64,000 nucleotides of DNA from Amycolatopsis acidiphila (GTDB lineage Bacteria; Actinomycetota; Actinomycetes; Mycobacteriales; Pseudonocardiaceae), in NCBI RefSeq assembly GCF_021391495.1, contig NZ_CP090063.1, positions 744,001-808,000 of the forward strand, read 5' to 3'. The notes under the pieces were generated by a model. The model did not search any database. It worked only from the letters and a program-made list of their open reading frames with translations, and had not been told where the DNA came from. A program made the translations under genes and the position numbers. Shown one piece after another: positions 1 to 9,716 of this stretch (positions are counted from its first letter, which is position 1; every line of letters begins with the position of its first letter).

Positions 1-14
1 CGCTGGACTGACCC

Positions 15-3000
15 GTGGGCTGGAACAACCCCGCCGTCCCGTGGCGGCAGCTGGAACGGACGCTCAGCGGCGATCCGGCGCCCGTCGACGGCGGCGACAG
101 CCCGGCGTGGAGCCGGAAGCGGGAGGGCTACCTGCGGCCGACGGACTTCCCGGCCCTGCGCGCGAACGACCTGTCCGGCGGCCGTGAGCGCGTGTCGTAC
201 GCCGAGCTGCACTGCCACTCCAACTTCAGTTTCCTCGACGGCGCCAGCGATCCCGAGGAGCTCGTGGAGGAGGCGGCGCGGCTGGAGCTGGACGCGATCG
301 CGCTCACCGACCACGACGGCATGTACGGCGTGGTGCGGTTCGCCGACGCGGCACGGGAGCTCGGCGTCAAGACGGTGTTCGGCACCGAGCTGAGCTTCGG
401 CCTTTCCGGGCCGCAGAACGGGGTCGCCGATCCGGAGGGCGAGCATCTGCTGCTGCTCGCCAAGCGGGAAGACGGGTACGCCGCGCTGTGCCGGGCGATC
501 ACCGCGGGCCAGTTGCACGGGCACGACGTGGAGCTGCCCAAGGCGCAGCGGGCGGAGAAGGGCCGTCCGGTGTACGACCTGGCGGCCGTGGCCGCGGAGG
601 TGCGCGAGCAGGTCGTGGTGCTCACCGGCTGCCGCAAGGGCTCGGTGCGCCGGGCGTTGCTGCGGGAGGGGCCGGCCGGGGCGGCCAGGGAGATCCGGCG
701 GCTGATGGAGCTGTTCGGGCCCGAGCAGGTGTTCGTCGAGCTGCTGGACCACGGTCATCCCGAGGACAGCACGCACAACGACGTCCTGGCCGCGCTCGCC
801 GAAAGCCTGGGGGTGCTGACGGTCGCCACCAACGCCGTGCATTACGCGACCCCCGACCGCAGCAGGCTCGCCGGGGCGATGGCGGCGATCCGCGCGCGGC
901 GCGGGCTCGACGAGATGGAGGGCTGGCTGCCCGCCGCCGGGATGGCGTTCCTGCACTCGGGCGAGGAGATGGCGCAGCGGTTCGCGCGTTACCCGGGTGC
1001 CGTGCAGCGCGCGGCGGTGCTGGGCCTGGAATGCGCCTTCGACCTGAAGCTGATGGCGCCGGACCTGCCGCCGTTCGACATCCCCGAGGGGCACACCGAG
1101 GCGACCTTCCTGCGCGAGGAGGTGTACGCGGGGGCGCGCAAGGAGTACGGCACACGGGAGGAGCGCCCGGACGCGTACGCGCAGATCGAGCACGAGCTGG
1201 AGATCATCGAGAAGCTGAACTTCCCCGGCTACTTCCTCATCGTCTGGGACATCGCGAAGTTCTGCCGCGAGAACGGGATCCTCTGCCAGGGCCGGGGATC
1301 CGCGGCGAACTCCGCGGTCTGCTACGCGCTGGGCATCACCAAGGTCGACTCGGTGAAGTGGAACCTGCTGTTCGAACGGTTCCTCGCGCCGGACCGCGAC
1401 GGCTACCCCGACATCGACCTGGACATCGAGTCCGACCGCCGCGAGGAGGCCATCCAGTACGTCTACGCCAAACACGGGCGCCTGCGCGCGGCCCAGGTGG
1501 CGAACGTGATCACCTACCGTGCGAAGTCCGCGGTGCGCGACGCCGCCCGCGCGCTGGGTCACTCGCCGGGCCAGCAGGACGCGTGGAGCAAGCAGATCGA
1601 CCGCTGGGGGCCGCTGCGAATCACCAAGGACGACCACGACCACGACATCCCGGTGCCGGTGCTGGAACTGGCGGGCGCGCTGGAGGACTTCCCGCGGCAC
1701 CTCGGCATCCACTCCGGCGGCATGGTGATCTGCGACCGGCCGGTGAGCGAGGTGTGCCCGATCGAATGGGCGCGCATGGAGAACCGCAGCGTGCTGCAGT
1801 GGGAGAAGGACGACTGCGCGTCCGCGGGCCTGGTCAAGTTCGACCTGCTCGGCCTCGGCATGCTCTCCGCGCTGCGCTACATGCTCGAAATGGTGGCCGA
1901 GCACAAGGGCGTCGAAATAGATCTGGGCAAGCTGGACCTGGACGACCGGAACATCTACGAAATGCTGCAGCGGGCCGACGCGATCGGCGTTTTCCAGGTG
2001 GAGAGCCGGGCGCAGATGGCGACGTTGCCCAGGCTCAAACCCGAGGAGTTCTACGACCTCGCGATCGAGGTCGCGCTGATCCGGCCCGGTCCGATCCAGG
2101 GCGGTTCGGTGCATCCCTACATCCGCCGCAAGAACGAGGTGGAGAAATGGGACTTCGACCATCCGCTGCTGAAGAACGCGCTCGGCAAGACCTACGGGGT
2201 GCCGCTGTTCCAGGAGCAGATGATGCAGATCGCGCTGGACGTCGCCGATTTCACCGCCGCCGAGGCCGACGAGCTCCGGCACGCGATGGGCTCCAAGAGG
2301 TCCACGAAGAAAATGGAACGGCTGCGCCGCCGCTTTTACGACGGGGCCGCGAAGAAAGGCATCGGGGAGGAGCTCGCCGGGCGCATCTTCCAGAAGATGA
2401 AGGCGTTCTCGAACTTCGGTTTCCCGGAAAGCCACGCGCTGAGCTTCGCCTATCTCGTCTTCGCCAGCGCCCATTTCAAGTACTACCACCCGGACGCGTT
2501 CTGCGCGGGACTGCTGCGCGCGCAGCCGATGGGGTTCTATTCGCCGCAGTCGCTCGTCGCCGACGCGCGGCGGCACGGGGTCACCGTGCGCGGCCCGGAC
2601 GTCAACGCCAGCCTGCCGTACGCCACCCTCGAACCCGACGGGGCGGGGAAGCACGCGGTGCGCGTGGGGCTCGCGACGGTGCGGCTGATCGGCCAGACGC
2701 TCGCCGAAAACCTTGTCGCGGAACGGGAAAGCGGCGGCCCGTTCCGCGACATGGCCGATGTGGCGCGGCGGGTGCGGCTGACCAGGCCGCAGGTCGAGGC
2801 GCTGGCCACCGCGGGCGCCTTCGGCTGTTTCCCGGAGGTCGCCGGCGACCGGCGGCGAGCGCTGTGGGCGGCCGGCGCCGTCGCCGAGGAACGGCCGGAG
2901 AAGCTGCCGGGCAGCGTCGTCGGCACCAGCGCCCCCACCCTGCCCGGGATGGACGAGATCGACCTCGCGGTCGCCGACGTCTGGGCCACCGGCATGTCCC

Positions 3001-3362
3001 CGGACAGCTTCCCCACGCAGTTCATCCGCGACCGGCTCGACGCGCTCGGCGTGGTCCCGGCGGCGAAGCTCGCCGACGTGGAGAACGGCAAGCGGGTGCT
3101 CATCGGCGGCGCGGTCACCCACCGGCAGCGGCCGGCGACCGCGGGCGGCATCACGTTCCTCAACATCGAGGACGAGACGGGCATGGTGAACGTCATCTGC
3201 ACCGCCGGGCTGTGGGGCCGCTACCACCGGATCGCCCGCGGCAGCTCGGCGATGCTGATCCGCGGGGTCGTGGAGCGGGCCGAGGGGGTGGTGAGCATCC
3301 TCGCCGACCGGTTGCAGAACCTGCCGATGCGGATCCCGTCGAAGTCGCGGGACTTCCGGTGA
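15..3362 (+). CDS. dnaE2: Error-prone DNA polymerase DnaE2
   Basis: This is the alternative C-family replicative polymerase alpha subunit used for translesion synthesis and damage-induced mutagenesis in actinobacteria, where it works with ImuA/ImuB and the beta clamp. The N-terminal PHP domain starts near residue 62 (YAELHCHSN, then TDHDG at about 98). The polymerase core carries GRGSAANS (about 425) and the catalytic acidic motif PDIDLD (about 465). An OB-fold follows at roughly 1030-1090. At 1115 aa it has the length expected of the DnaE2 branch. The GTG start lies 3 bases after a TGA at 9-11 that could end an upstream gene; dnaE2 often follows imuB, but that gene lies outside the window. 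No LexA box is visible because the upstream region is missing. Confidence 0.95.
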   Translation: MGWNNPAVPWRQLERTLSGDPAPVDGGDSPAWSRKREGYLRPTDFPALRANDLSGGRERVSYAELHCHSNFSFLDGASDPEELVEEAARLELDAIALTDHDGMYGVVRFADAARELGVKTVFGTELSFGLSGPQNGVADPEGEHLLLLAKREDGYAALCRAITAGQLHGHDVELPKAQRAEKGRPVYDLAAVAAEVREQVVVLTGCRKGSVRRALLREGPAGAAREIRRLMELFGPEQVFVELLDHGHPEDSTHNDVLAALAESLGVLTVATNAVHYATPDRSRLAGAMAAIRARRGLDEMEGWLPAAGMAFLHSGEEMAQRFARYPGAVQRAAVLGLECAFDLKLMAPDLPPFDIPEGHTEATFLREEVYAGARKEYGTREERPDAYAQIEHELEIIEKLNFPGYFLIVWDIAKFCRENGILCQGRGSAANSAVCYALGITKVDSVKWNLLFERFLAPDRDGYPDIDLDIESDRREEAIQYVYAKHGRLRAAQVANVITYRAKSAVRDAARALGHSPGQQDAWSKQIDRWGPLRITKDDHDHDIPVPVLELAGALEDFPRHLGIHSGGMVICDRPVSEVCPIEWARMENRSVLQWEKDDCASAGLVKFDLLGLGMLSALRYMLEMVAEHKGVEIDLGKLDLDDRNIYEMLQRADAIGVFQVESRAQMATLPRLKPEEFYDLAIEVALIRPGPIQGGSVHPYIRRKNEVEKWDFDHPLLKNALGKTYGVPLFQEQMMQIALDVADFTAAEADELRHAMGSKRSTKKMERLRRRFYDGAAKKGIGEELAGRIFQKMKAFSNFGFPESHALSFAYLVFASAHFKYYHPDAFCAGLLRAQPMGFYSPQSLVADARRHGVTVRGPDVNASLPYATLEPDGAGKHAVRVGLATVRLIGQTLAENLVAERESGGPFRDMADVARRVRLTRPQVEALATAGAFGCFPEVAGDRRRALWAAGAVAEERPEKLPGSVVGTSAPTLPGMDEIDLAVADVWATGMSPDSFPTQFIRDRLDALGVVPAAKLADVENGKRVLIGGAVTHRQRPATAGGITFLNIEDETGMVNVICTAGLWGRYHRIARGSSAMLIRGVVERAEGVVSILADRLQNLPMRIPSKSRDFR

Positions 3363-3366
3363 GCCC

Positions 3367-4059
3367 TCAGGACATCCGGAACGTGAAGTACTCGACGCGC
3401 CAGCCGTCCCTGGTCAGCTCCTGCCGGCCGAGGACCTCGCTGGTGAACCCGGCTTCGGCCGCCAGCCGCTTCAGGAACGGCAGGTCACCGCTGGTGCCGA
3501 AGAAGACCAGCAGCCGGCCGCGCGGGGTGAGGTGCGCGCGGGCGTCGCGGAAGAAGGCCTTCATCGCCCGGTAGTCCTCGTCGGTGATCGCGGCCTCGAA
3601 CAGGTCGCGCGGGGCGAACCAGCGGAACGGCGGGTCGAACACGATGAGGTCGAACCGGCCCTTGACCGCGCTGAAGACGTCGCTGTGCAGCACGGTGACG
3701 CGGTCGCCGACCCCGTTGCGCTCGGCGTTGTCCCGGGCCGCCGCCAGCGCGTGCGGGTTGATGTCGACGGCGAGCACGTCCCGTGACCTCGAGGCCGCGA
3801 GGATCGCGTTGACGCCGCTGCCGGTGCCCATGTCGAGCACCCGGTCGTCCTCGCGGACCTCCTCGAGCACCGCCTCGCCGAGCAGCGCCGAGGTGCCGGA
3901 GATCGGCATGACCTGTGGCGGCACCACGAGCGTGTGCCCGAGGTAGGAGAAGGTCCGCGGGCTTTCGTCGCGGCTGCCCCGGTCGGCCTCCTCGTGCCAG
4001 CGGTGGATGCGGTCGACGTCCTCGGGGGACAGCATCGGCTCGTGGGCCATGCGAGCCAT
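3367..4059 (-). CDS. Class I SAM-dependent methyltransferase (HemK/PrmC-like)
   Basis: A predicted cytosolic methyltransferase of 230 aa. The SAM-binding motif I DMGTGSGVNAI is at residues 76-86, the acidic loop AVDINPHAL at about 97, and a catalytic-type DPPF tetrapeptide at 142-145, where HemK/PrmC and N6-adenine or glutamine methyltransferases carry NPPY. The substrate could be a protein, an RNA base or a small molecule; the sequence does not decide. It converges with dnaE2, with 4 bases between stops, and is divergent from the pentapeptide gene with only 17 bases between starts. A second in-frame ATG at 4050 is an alternative start. Confidence 0.8.
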   Translation of the reverse strand: MARMAHEPMLSPEDVDRIHRWHEEADRGSRDESPRTFSYLGHTLVVPPQVMPISGTSALLGEAVLEEVREDDRVLDMGTGSGVNAILAASRSRDVLAVDINPHALAAARDNAERNGVGDRVTVLHSDVFSAVKGRFDLIVFDPPFRWFAPRDLFEAAITDEDYRAMKAFFRDARAHLTPRGRLLVFFGTSGDLPFLKRLAAEAGFTSEVLGRQELTRDGWRVEYFTFRMS

Positions 4060-4076
4060 TGTGGCAGTCTCGCCCC

Positions 4077-4670
4077 ATGGACGACGCCGAAATCGGGGAG
4101 GACTACCAGGACGCGGTGCTGCCGGGCGCGCGCTGGGAGAAGCGGCGGTTCGTCCGGTGCGACTTCACCGAGGCGGACCTGCGGGGCCTGGTCACCCAGG
4201 GCTGCACCTTCGACGAGTGCGACTTCACCCGCACCGACCTCGGGGAGTCCAGGCACGAGTCGTCCGCGTTCCGCTCGTGCACCTTCGACCGCACCGTGCT
4301 CGCGCAGGTGTCCTGGCGCGGCTGCTCACTGCTGGGTTCGTCCTTTGTGGACTGCCGAATGCGCTCGGTCACCGCGCGGGACACCGACTTCACGCTGGTC
4401 GGCCTCGGCCGGACGGACCTGCGCAAGCTCGACCTGTCCGGCCTGCGCTTCCGCGAGGCGAACCTCGTCGAAGCGAACCTGACGGACGCGAGCCTGCGGG
4501 ACGCGGACCTGCGCGGCGCCCGGCTGCTCGGCGCGAACCTGTCCGGGGCCGATCTGCGGGGCGCGAAGCTCGACGCCAACGGCTTGGTCCAGGCGAAGCT
4601 CACGGGCGCCCAGGTCGATCTCGACACCGCCATCGCCTTCGCCGCCGCTCACGGCCTCGTCGTGTCCTGA
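4077..4670 (+). CDS. Pentapeptide-repeat protein
   Basis: A 197-aa protein built almost entirely from A(D/N)LXX-type pentapeptide repeats, for example EADLRG, EANLTD, DADLRG and GANLSG, which should fold into a right-handed quadrilateral beta helix. The first half has the less regular CDFTE/CTFDE pattern typical of the QnrB/MfpA-like and McbG-like groups. Some family members mimic DNA and protect gyrase from quinolones, but most have no known function, so no role is assigned. The ATG at 4077 is chosen because the repeats begin about 20 residues later; the longer open frame upstream overlaps the divergent methyltransferase. Confidence 0.8.
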   Translation: MDDAEIGEDYQDAVLPGARWEKRRFVRCDFTEADLRGLVTQGCTFDECDFTRTDLGESRHESSAFRSCTFDRTVLAQVSWRGCSLLGSSFVDCRMRSVTARDTDFTLVGLGRTDLRKLDLSGLRFREANLVEANLTDASLRDADLRGARLLGANLSGADLRGAKLDANGLVQAKLTGAQVDLDTAIAFAAAHGLVVS

Positions 4671-4673
4671 ACG

Positions 4674-4715
4674 CGAACGCAGCCGGCCTCCCCGCGGGGA
4701 AGCCGGCTGCGTTCG
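4674..4715. terminator. Bidirectional hairpin terminator
   Basis: Perfect 14-bp inverted repeat CGAACGCAGCCGGC (4674-4687) against GCCGGCTGCGTTCG (4702-4715). The loop itself contains the palindrome CCCCGCGGGG. It lies between the convergent stops of the pentapeptide gene and the TNT gene and probably terminates both; there is no U-run. Confidence 0.75.
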
Positions 4716-4721
4716 GATGGC

Positions 4722-7055
4722 TCACTCGATGGGCGGTTCGCCCGGGTCGAGCTCGATCAGGTCGCCCTCGGCCACCAGCTCCTCGATCGAGGCGGGCAGC
4801 AGGTACGCGGCGCCGCCGCCGGGCTGGTTGAACCACGGGATCGCCACCCCGGCCAGCGCCTCGATCGGCCGCTGGACGCGGTAGACGTGGTACGGCCTGC
4901 TGACCCACTCCGGCACCAGCGACCGCTCCTCGAACGGCGTGCCCGCCGCGTAGGTCAGGTTGCCGTTCGGGCCGCCGAACCGGTCGAGCTCGCTGCCCGC
5001 GGGCAGCTCCCGCATCTCCTTGCCGCGGAACAGGGTCAGCGGCGGCTCCCCGGGCATCGGCTGGATCCGCCACTGCTGGTTCCCGCCACCGTTGCCGCTC
5101 TGCTGGGCGGCAGGCCGGGCCGGTTCGCGGCGCTGAGGCGGCTGCTGTGGCTGCGGCGAGGGTGGGGGTGGCGTGGGCTCCCGGCGTGCCGCGGGCGGCG
5201 CCACAGGCGCAGCCAGCATGGTCGGCGGCGCGTCGACCATGGTCTCCTCCAGCCGCGGCTCGCCCGCGGGCGGTGACGGCGGCTCCGTGCGGGCCGGCGC
5301 CTCCGGCCGGGACGGCATCTCCCCGCGCGCAGGCAGGTCCGGCCGTGCCGGCGACTCGCCGCGCGAGGGCAGGTCCGGCCGCCCTTCGCCGCGCCCGGGC
5401 AGGTCGGGCCGCCCTTCCCCACGCGACGGCAGGTCCTGACGCGCCGAGCGCTCCGGGGCGCCCTGCTCCTCGGCCAGGTTTTCCCAGGCTCCGCCCTCGC
5501 GGTGCTCACCGCGGCCCTCGCGCGCCTCCGCGGCGAGGCTCTCGCGATGCCGGTCGGCGCTCGGGCCGCCGTTGACGGGCACGGTGTCGTCCAGCTGGTT
5601 CGGCGGCGGCGCCGGGGACAGCGTCGGTGCCGAGGGCGCCTCCTGGCCGCGCGGGGCGAGCAGCAGCTTGCCGAGCATGAACGCCGCCGCGTCCTGGGCG
5701 TCGCCGAACACCGCGGGGTTGGCCAGCTCCTCGTCGTACCAGCCGACCCGCCAGCCGGACTCGACCTGCTCCATGCTCCAGCCGTGCTCGACCGGCTCGC
5801 CGATGCCGTACACCGAGTCGGGCACGCCCAGGTCCTTCAGCCTGCTGCGCAGCGCGTCCAGCGCCGGTTCGGGCTGGGCCTGCGGCTGCGGTTCCGGCTG
5901 TGGCGGTGCCGCGGGCGAGACGATCCGGGTGGCCGACGGGCCGTTGTCCGGCTGCGGTTCCGGCGTCCGCTCCGGCTCGGGCTCGGGCTCCTGGCGCACC
6001 GCCACGGGAGCCTGGATCATCGTCGGCGGGCCGTCGTCGAGGTCGGGCATCGGGGTGAACGTCGTGGGCGCGTCGGCCCGCGGCGGCTCCTGGGGCTCCT
6101 CGGCCTGCGCGTGCTCCGCCTGCTCCTCGAAGGCGGGTTCGGGCTCCGGCTCCGGCGGCGCGGGCGGCTGCTGCGGCGGGGCGACCTGCTCCGGCATCGG
6201 CCGCTGCGGTCGCGGCGGCGGGGGCGGCGGCTGGTTCCCGCGCGTCAGCTGCGCGTTGGCGGCCTGCAGCGTCTGCTCGGGCACCTCCGGCTGCCGGTAC
6301 CCGGTCTGCTGGATGTGCGCGACCAGCTCGCCCTCGGGGGCGATGCCGTACTCCTGCAGGTAGTAGTTCACGGCGGCGGGCCAGATCCAGGTCCCGTCGG
6401 TGTGGAACGCGACGGGCACCTTCGGCGTCGGCGGCGCGGCCAGCCGGTCGAGGTCCAGACCGCGCTCGGACAGCACCACGGGCGCGCCGTTGAGGTACTC
6501 GTACAGCCGGTCCAGCTCGTCGGGGTCCAGCTCGGGCCGGTTGAGCACCGGGCGGCCGTCGGGGCCCTGCCCGTCGAAGATCCGGGCGAGCCGGAAGCGC
6601 GGGCCGGGCTGCTCGGGGCCGAGGCCGGACATCCGGCGCATCAGCCACTCCGGCACGTTCTCCTCCGACCGCGGGAACATGCGCAGCTCGTCGGCGTAGG
6701 CCTGCGGCGGTGGCTGCAGGTCCCAGCGCGGCTCCTCCCGGTCGTACTCCAGGTTGTAACTCGATGGGTGGTCCAGCTGGTACCGGGCGTTGAACCAGGT
6801 GCCCCGGCCCTCGCGGTACATGCCCGCCCGCAGCCGGCCGAAGAGCGTCGCGATGTCGTGGGTGGCCATCCACTCGCCGACACTGCCGTCCTCGGTGAGG
6901 ACCTCCCCGGTCAGCTCGTGGTATCTGCCCACGGCCCGGTACTGCGCGCTTACGCGGCGCCAGTCTCGTGGAGCGGCCCGGAGCAGGGCCAGTCCGATCT
7001 GCTTGACCAGAGTGTCCTGCTCGGTCGCGTTCAGCTGCGTCGTCGGTTGAGCCAC
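4722..7055 (-). CDS. Large Pro-rich protein with C-terminal TNT (NAD-glycohydrolase toxin) domain
   Basis: A 777-aa multidomain protein. The last 115 or so residues match the TNT domain of the Mycobacterium tuberculosis necrotizing toxin CpnT, which hydrolyses NAD+: [29 protein letters not shown] and the active-site region [10 protein letters not shown] are all recognisable. The first 125 residues resemble the YezG/DUF600 fold seen in nuclease-toxin immunity proteins (a Trp-rich alpha/beta domain ending [12 protein letters not shown]). A second globular region spans about 140-270 and a small one about 400-475. These are separated by long Pro/Glu/Arg-rich linkers with RPDLP-RGE repeats. There is no signal peptide, TM segment or WXG100 partner gene, so a cytosolic or otherwise exported route is open. 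The GTG at 7055 is chosen over an adjacent TTG at 7058. Confidence 0.75.
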   Translation of the reverse strand: MAQPTTQLNATEQDTLVKQIGLALLRAAPRDWRRVSAQYRAVGRYHELTGEVLTEDGSVGEWMATHDIATLFGRLRAGMYREGRGTWFNARYQLDHPSSYNLEYDREEPRWDLQPPPQAYADELRMFPRSEENVPEWLMRRMSGLGPEQPGPRFRLARIFDGQGPDGRPVLNRPELDPDELDRLYEYLNGAPVVLSERGLDLDRLAAPPTPKVPVAFHTDGTWIWPAAVNYYLQEYGIAPEGELVAHIQQTGYRQPEVPEQTLQAANAQLTRGNQPPPPPPRPQRPMPEQVAPPQQPPAPPEPEPEPAFEEQAEHAQAEEPQEPPRADAPTTFTPMPDLDDGPPTMIQAPVAVRQEPEPEPERTPEPQPDNGPSATRIVSPAAPPQPEPQPQAQPEPALDALRSRLKDLGVPDSVYGIGEPVEHGWSMEQVESGWRVGWYDEELANPAVFGDAQDAAAFMLGKLLLAPRGQEAPSAPTLSPAPPPNQLDDTVPVNGGPSADRHRESLAAEAREGRGEHREGGAWENLAEEQGAPERSARQDLPSRGEGRPDLPGRGEGRPDLPSRGESPARPDLPARGEMPSRPEAPARTEPPSPPAGEPRLEETMVDAPPTMLAAPVAPPAARREPTPPPPSPQPQQPPQRREPARPAAQQSGNGGGNQQWRIQPMPGEPPLTLFRGKEMRELPAGSELDRFGGPNGNLTYAAGTPFEERSLVPEWVSRPYHVYRVQRPIEALAGVAIPWFNQPGGGAAYLLPASIEELVAEGDLIELDPGEPPIE

Positions 7056-7112
7056 CAACTCATTTTGACGGGTGGGCTCGGCGATTGCACACCACCCGCA
7101 CCTTTACCTCCA

Positions 7113-7144
7113 TTGACCTGTACATATACCTCGGATGCGGTACA
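7113..7144 (+). promoter_or_regulatory. Possible folD promoter with gapped palindrome
   Basis: A TTGACC hexamer (7113-7118) sits 50 to 80 bases upstream of folD. A gapped inverted repeat TGTAC (7119-7123) / GTACA (7140-7144), with 16 bases between, covers the spacer and likely -10 area, as a repressor site would. This is read from the sequence only. Confidence 0.3.
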
Positions 7145-7193
7145 GAGCGTCGAAGCCGCACTACGCAAAGTGGTCTCTGTCAGAATGGGTGGC

Positions 7194-8051
7194 GTGACGG
7201 CGAAGGTTCTCGACGGCAAAGCGACCAAGGACGCCATCTACGCGGAGCTCGGACCCCGGGTGGCCGCACTCGCGGAACAGGGGGTCGTGCCCGGGCTCGG
7301 CACGGTGCTCGTCGGCGACGACCCCGGCTCGCACTCGTACGTGCGGATGAAGCACGCCGACAGCGCCAAGGTGGGTGTCAACTCGATCCGCCGCGACCTG
7401 CCTGCCGACATCAGCCAGGAGAAGCTCGAGTCGGTCATCGACGAGCTCAACGCCGACCCCGCGTGCCACGGCTACATCGTGCAGCTGCCGCTGCCCAGGC
7501 ACCTGGACACCGGCCGCATCCTGGAGCGCATCCACCCGGCCAAGGACGCCGACGGGCTGGCCCCGGTCAGCCTCGGGCGGCTCGTGCTCAACCAGCCGGG
7601 CCCGCTGCCGTGCACGCCCTACGGCATCGTCCAGCTGCTGCGCCGCTACGAGGTGCCGATCGCCGGGGCCAACGTGACCGTGGTCGGCCGTGGCATCACC
7701 GTCGGCAGGGCGCTCGGGCTGCTGCTCACCCGCCGCAGCGAGAACGCCACCGTGACGCTGTGCCACACCGGCACCCGCGACCTGGCCGCCGAGGTGCGCC
7801 GCGCGGACATCGTGGTCTCCGCGGCCGGGGTGCCCGGCATCATCACGCCCGAGATGGTCAAGCCCGGCGCGGCCGTGCTGGACGTGGGCGTCTCCCACGT
7901 CGACGGCAAGCTGACCGGGGACGTCGCGCCCGGGGTCGAGGAGGTCGCGGGCTGGCTCTCGCCGAACCCCGGCGGCGTCGGCCCGATGACCAGGGCGATG
8001 CTCGTCACCAACGTGGTGGAGGCGGCCGAACGTGTCGTTGCCTCGCGGTAG
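7194..8051 (+). CDS. folD: Bifunctional methylenetetrahydrofolate dehydrogenase/cyclohydrolase
   Basis: FolD oxidises 5,10-methylene-THF with NADP+ and hydrolyses the product to 10-formyl-THF, supplying one-carbon units for purines and formyl-Met. The 285 aa match the family length. Visible motifs are the [13 protein letters not shown] segment with the catalytic Lys (about residue 50), VQLPLP, PCTPYGI, the NADP-binding [14 protein letters not shown], and the signature [11 protein letters not shown] near the C terminus. The GTG start (MTAKVLDGK) fits actinobacterial orthologues; an in-frame ATG at 7185 is an alternative. The 3' end overlaps the DUF3017 gene by 20 bases, indicating translational coupling. 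Confidence 0.95.
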   Translation: MTAKVLDGKATKDAIYAELGPRVAALAEQGVVPGLGTVLVGDDPGSHSYVRMKHADSAKVGVNSIRRDLPADISQEKLESVIDELNADPACHGYIVQLPLPRHLDTGRILERIHPAKDADGLAPVSLGRLVLNQPGPLPCTPYGIVQLLRRYEVPIAGANVTVVGRGITVGRALGLLLTRRSENATVTLCHTGTRDLAAEVRRADIVVSAAGVPGIITPEMVKPGAAVLDVGVSHVDGKLTGDVAPGVEEVAGWLSPNPGGVGPMTRAMLVTNVVEAAERVVASR

Positions 8052-8331
8052 CCGCCGTCCGGCGGTCTTGGAGCAGGTGCCGTTCGCGCTGGTGCTCGCG
8101 CTGGTGGCGGTCGCCGCGGTGCGCATCCTGCAGTACCACTGGCGGCAGGGCGCCGTCATCATCGGCGGCGCCCTGCTCGTCGCGGCGGTGTTCCGGGCGG
8201 TGCTGCCCGGTGTCCGGGCGGGCCTGCTGGCGATCCGCGGCCGCCCGGTCGACGTGCTGACCTACTCCGGCCTCGGCGTCCTCGTGCTGTTCCTGGCGTT
8301 CACCATCACCGACGGGCCGTTCGGCACCTGA
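8032..8331 (+). CDS. DUF3017 small membrane protein
   Basis: A 99-aa protein with three predicted TM helices (about residues 13-31, 39-58 and 74-92) and the short extramembrane arginine-rich segment typical of DUF3017. This family sits directly behind folD in many actinomycetes, and here the GTG start lies inside the folD 3' end. Its function is unknown. The stop is one base from the stop of the convergent MFS gene. Confidence 0.8.
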   Translation: MSLPRGSRRPAVLEQVPFALVLALVAVAAVRILQYHWRQGAVIIGGALLVAAVFRAVLPGVRAGLLAIRGRPVDVLTYSGLGVLVLFLAFTITDGPFGT

Positions 8332-8332
8332 C

Positions 8333-9496
8333 TCAGGCCGTCGCGAGGGTGGTCTGGCGACGGTCGAGCGCGCCCGAGACGGCGGCGATGGACAGGCCGA
8401 GCACCGACAGGATCGCGCCGACCATGTTGGGCGCGACCAGGCCGAGCCCGCCCGCGATGACCAGGCCGCCGAGGTAGGCGCCGATCGAGTTGGCGATGTT
8501 GAACGCCGACTGGACCGCGGCCGAGACCAGCGACGGGGTGCCGCCGGCCTTCTGCATGATCCGCGTCTGCATCATCGGGCCGATCATGAACCCGGCGATG
8601 CCGACCGCGAAGATCGTGATCGCCGCGCCGATCTTGCTGTGCGCGGTGAGCGTGAAGACCGCGAGCACCGCGGCCAGCGCGAACAGCGCGACGTACAGGC
8701 TCGGCATCAGCGCCTTGTCGGCCAGCCGCCCGCCCAGCAGGTTGCCGATCGTCATGCCGACGCCGGCGAGCGCGAGCAGCAGCGTCACGTTGTGCGGCGA
8801 GTAGCCGGCGACGTCGGTGAGCATCGGCGTCACGTAGGACAGCGATGCGAACACCCCGCCCATGCCGACGGTGACGATGGCGAGCGCGAACCACACCTGC
8901 GGGCGCCGGAAGGCACCCAGTTCGCCGCGGAGCGAGGCCTCGGCCGGACGGCCCTGGTGCGGGACGAGCTTGGCGATCGCGGCGAGCGCGAGCACGCCGA
9001 TCAGCGCGACGACGCCGAAGGTCGCGCGCCAGCCGACCTGCTGGCCCAGCAGCGTGCCGAGCGGCACGCCGACGACGTTGGCCAGGGTCAGCCCGAGGAA
9101 CATCATCGACACGGCCTTGGCCCGGTTGCCGGGCTCGACCAGGCTGGACGCGACCACGGCCCCGGCGCCGAAGAACGCGCCGTGCGGCAGGCCGGCGACG
9201 AAGCGGAAGAACACGCCGAACTCCTGGTTCGGCGAGAGCGAGAAGAGCAGGTTGCCGAGCGTGAACAACGCCATCATCGCCAGCAACATGGTCTTGCGCG
9301 GCAGCCGGACGGCGACCGCGGTGAGCAGGGGCGCGCCGACGACGACGCCGAGCGCGTAGCCCGTGATCAGGTAGCCCGCCGAGGGGATCGAGACTCCGAA
9401 GTCGGCGGCCGCCTGCGGGAGCACCCCCATCATGACGAACTCGGTGGTGCCGATTCCGAAGGCACCGATGGCCAGCGCGAGAAGCGCGATGGGCAC
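8333..9496 (-). CDS. MFS exporter of the DHA1 (AraJ/Cmx-like) type
   Basis: A 387-aa, 12-TM major facilitator. The N-terminal GAFGIGTTEFVMMGVLP motif in TM1 and the motif YALGVVVGAPLLTA are hallmarks of the AraJ/NepI/Cmx drug-proton antiporter group, which exports chloramphenicol, arabinose or purine ribosides depending on the member. The substrate is not predictable here. The start is the GTG at 9496, preceded by AAGGAGA at the right spacing; the frame upstream of it is also open but lacks homology. A palindrome lies just upstream at 9520-9533. Confidence 0.8.
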   Translation of the reverse strand: MPIALLALAIGAFGIGTTEFVMMGVLPQAAADFGVSIPSAGYLITGYALGVVVGAPLLTAVAVRLPRKTMLLAMMALFTLGNLLFSLSPNQEFGVFFRFVAGLPHGAFFGAGAVVASSLVEPGNRAKAVSMMFLGLTLANVVGVPLGTLLGQQVGWRATFGVVALIGVLALAAIAKLVPHQGRPAEASLRGELGAFRRPQVWFALAIVTVGMGGVFASLSYVTPMLTDVAGYSPHNVTLLLALAGVGMTIGNLLGGRLADKALMPSLYVALFALAAVLAVFTLTAHSKIGAAITIFAVGIAGFMIGPMMQTRIMQKAGGTPSLVSAAVQSAFNIANSIGAYLGGLVIAGGLGLVAPNMVGAILSVLGLSIAAVSGALDRRQTTLATA

Positions 9497-9519
9497 GGTT
9501 CTCCTTTCCGGGACGAGAA

Positions 9520-9533
9520 CTGCATCGATACAG
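9520..9533 (-). promoter_or_regulatory. Candidate operator of the MFS gene
   Basis: CTGCATCGATACAG reads nearly the same on both strands (12 of 14 positions symmetric) and lies 24 bases before the MFS start codon. It is probably a site for a TetR-, MarR- or HxlR-like repressor encoded elsewhere; no regulator gene is adjacent. Confidence 0.4.
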
Positions 9534-9716
9534 ACCGGGAGCATGAAAGAAGGACAGCCAACGCGCGTCGCGGCGCTTCGGGCTGTCCCGCATCAAGTGT
9601 GAACGGCGGAGGGCGCGGTTGTCATCCCGCCGGGCGGGTGACGATCGTTACGTAACGCCGCTGGTCAGCTGGCTGTCGGCGGCGCGTGCAATCCGCGCCG
9701 CGCCCTCTGCCCGCCG

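Noticed and set aside
488..3574. 1028-aa frame overlapping dnaE2
   Set aside because: Shadow of dnaE2 in a GC-rich genome: Arg/Gly/Ala/Pro composition without any domain.
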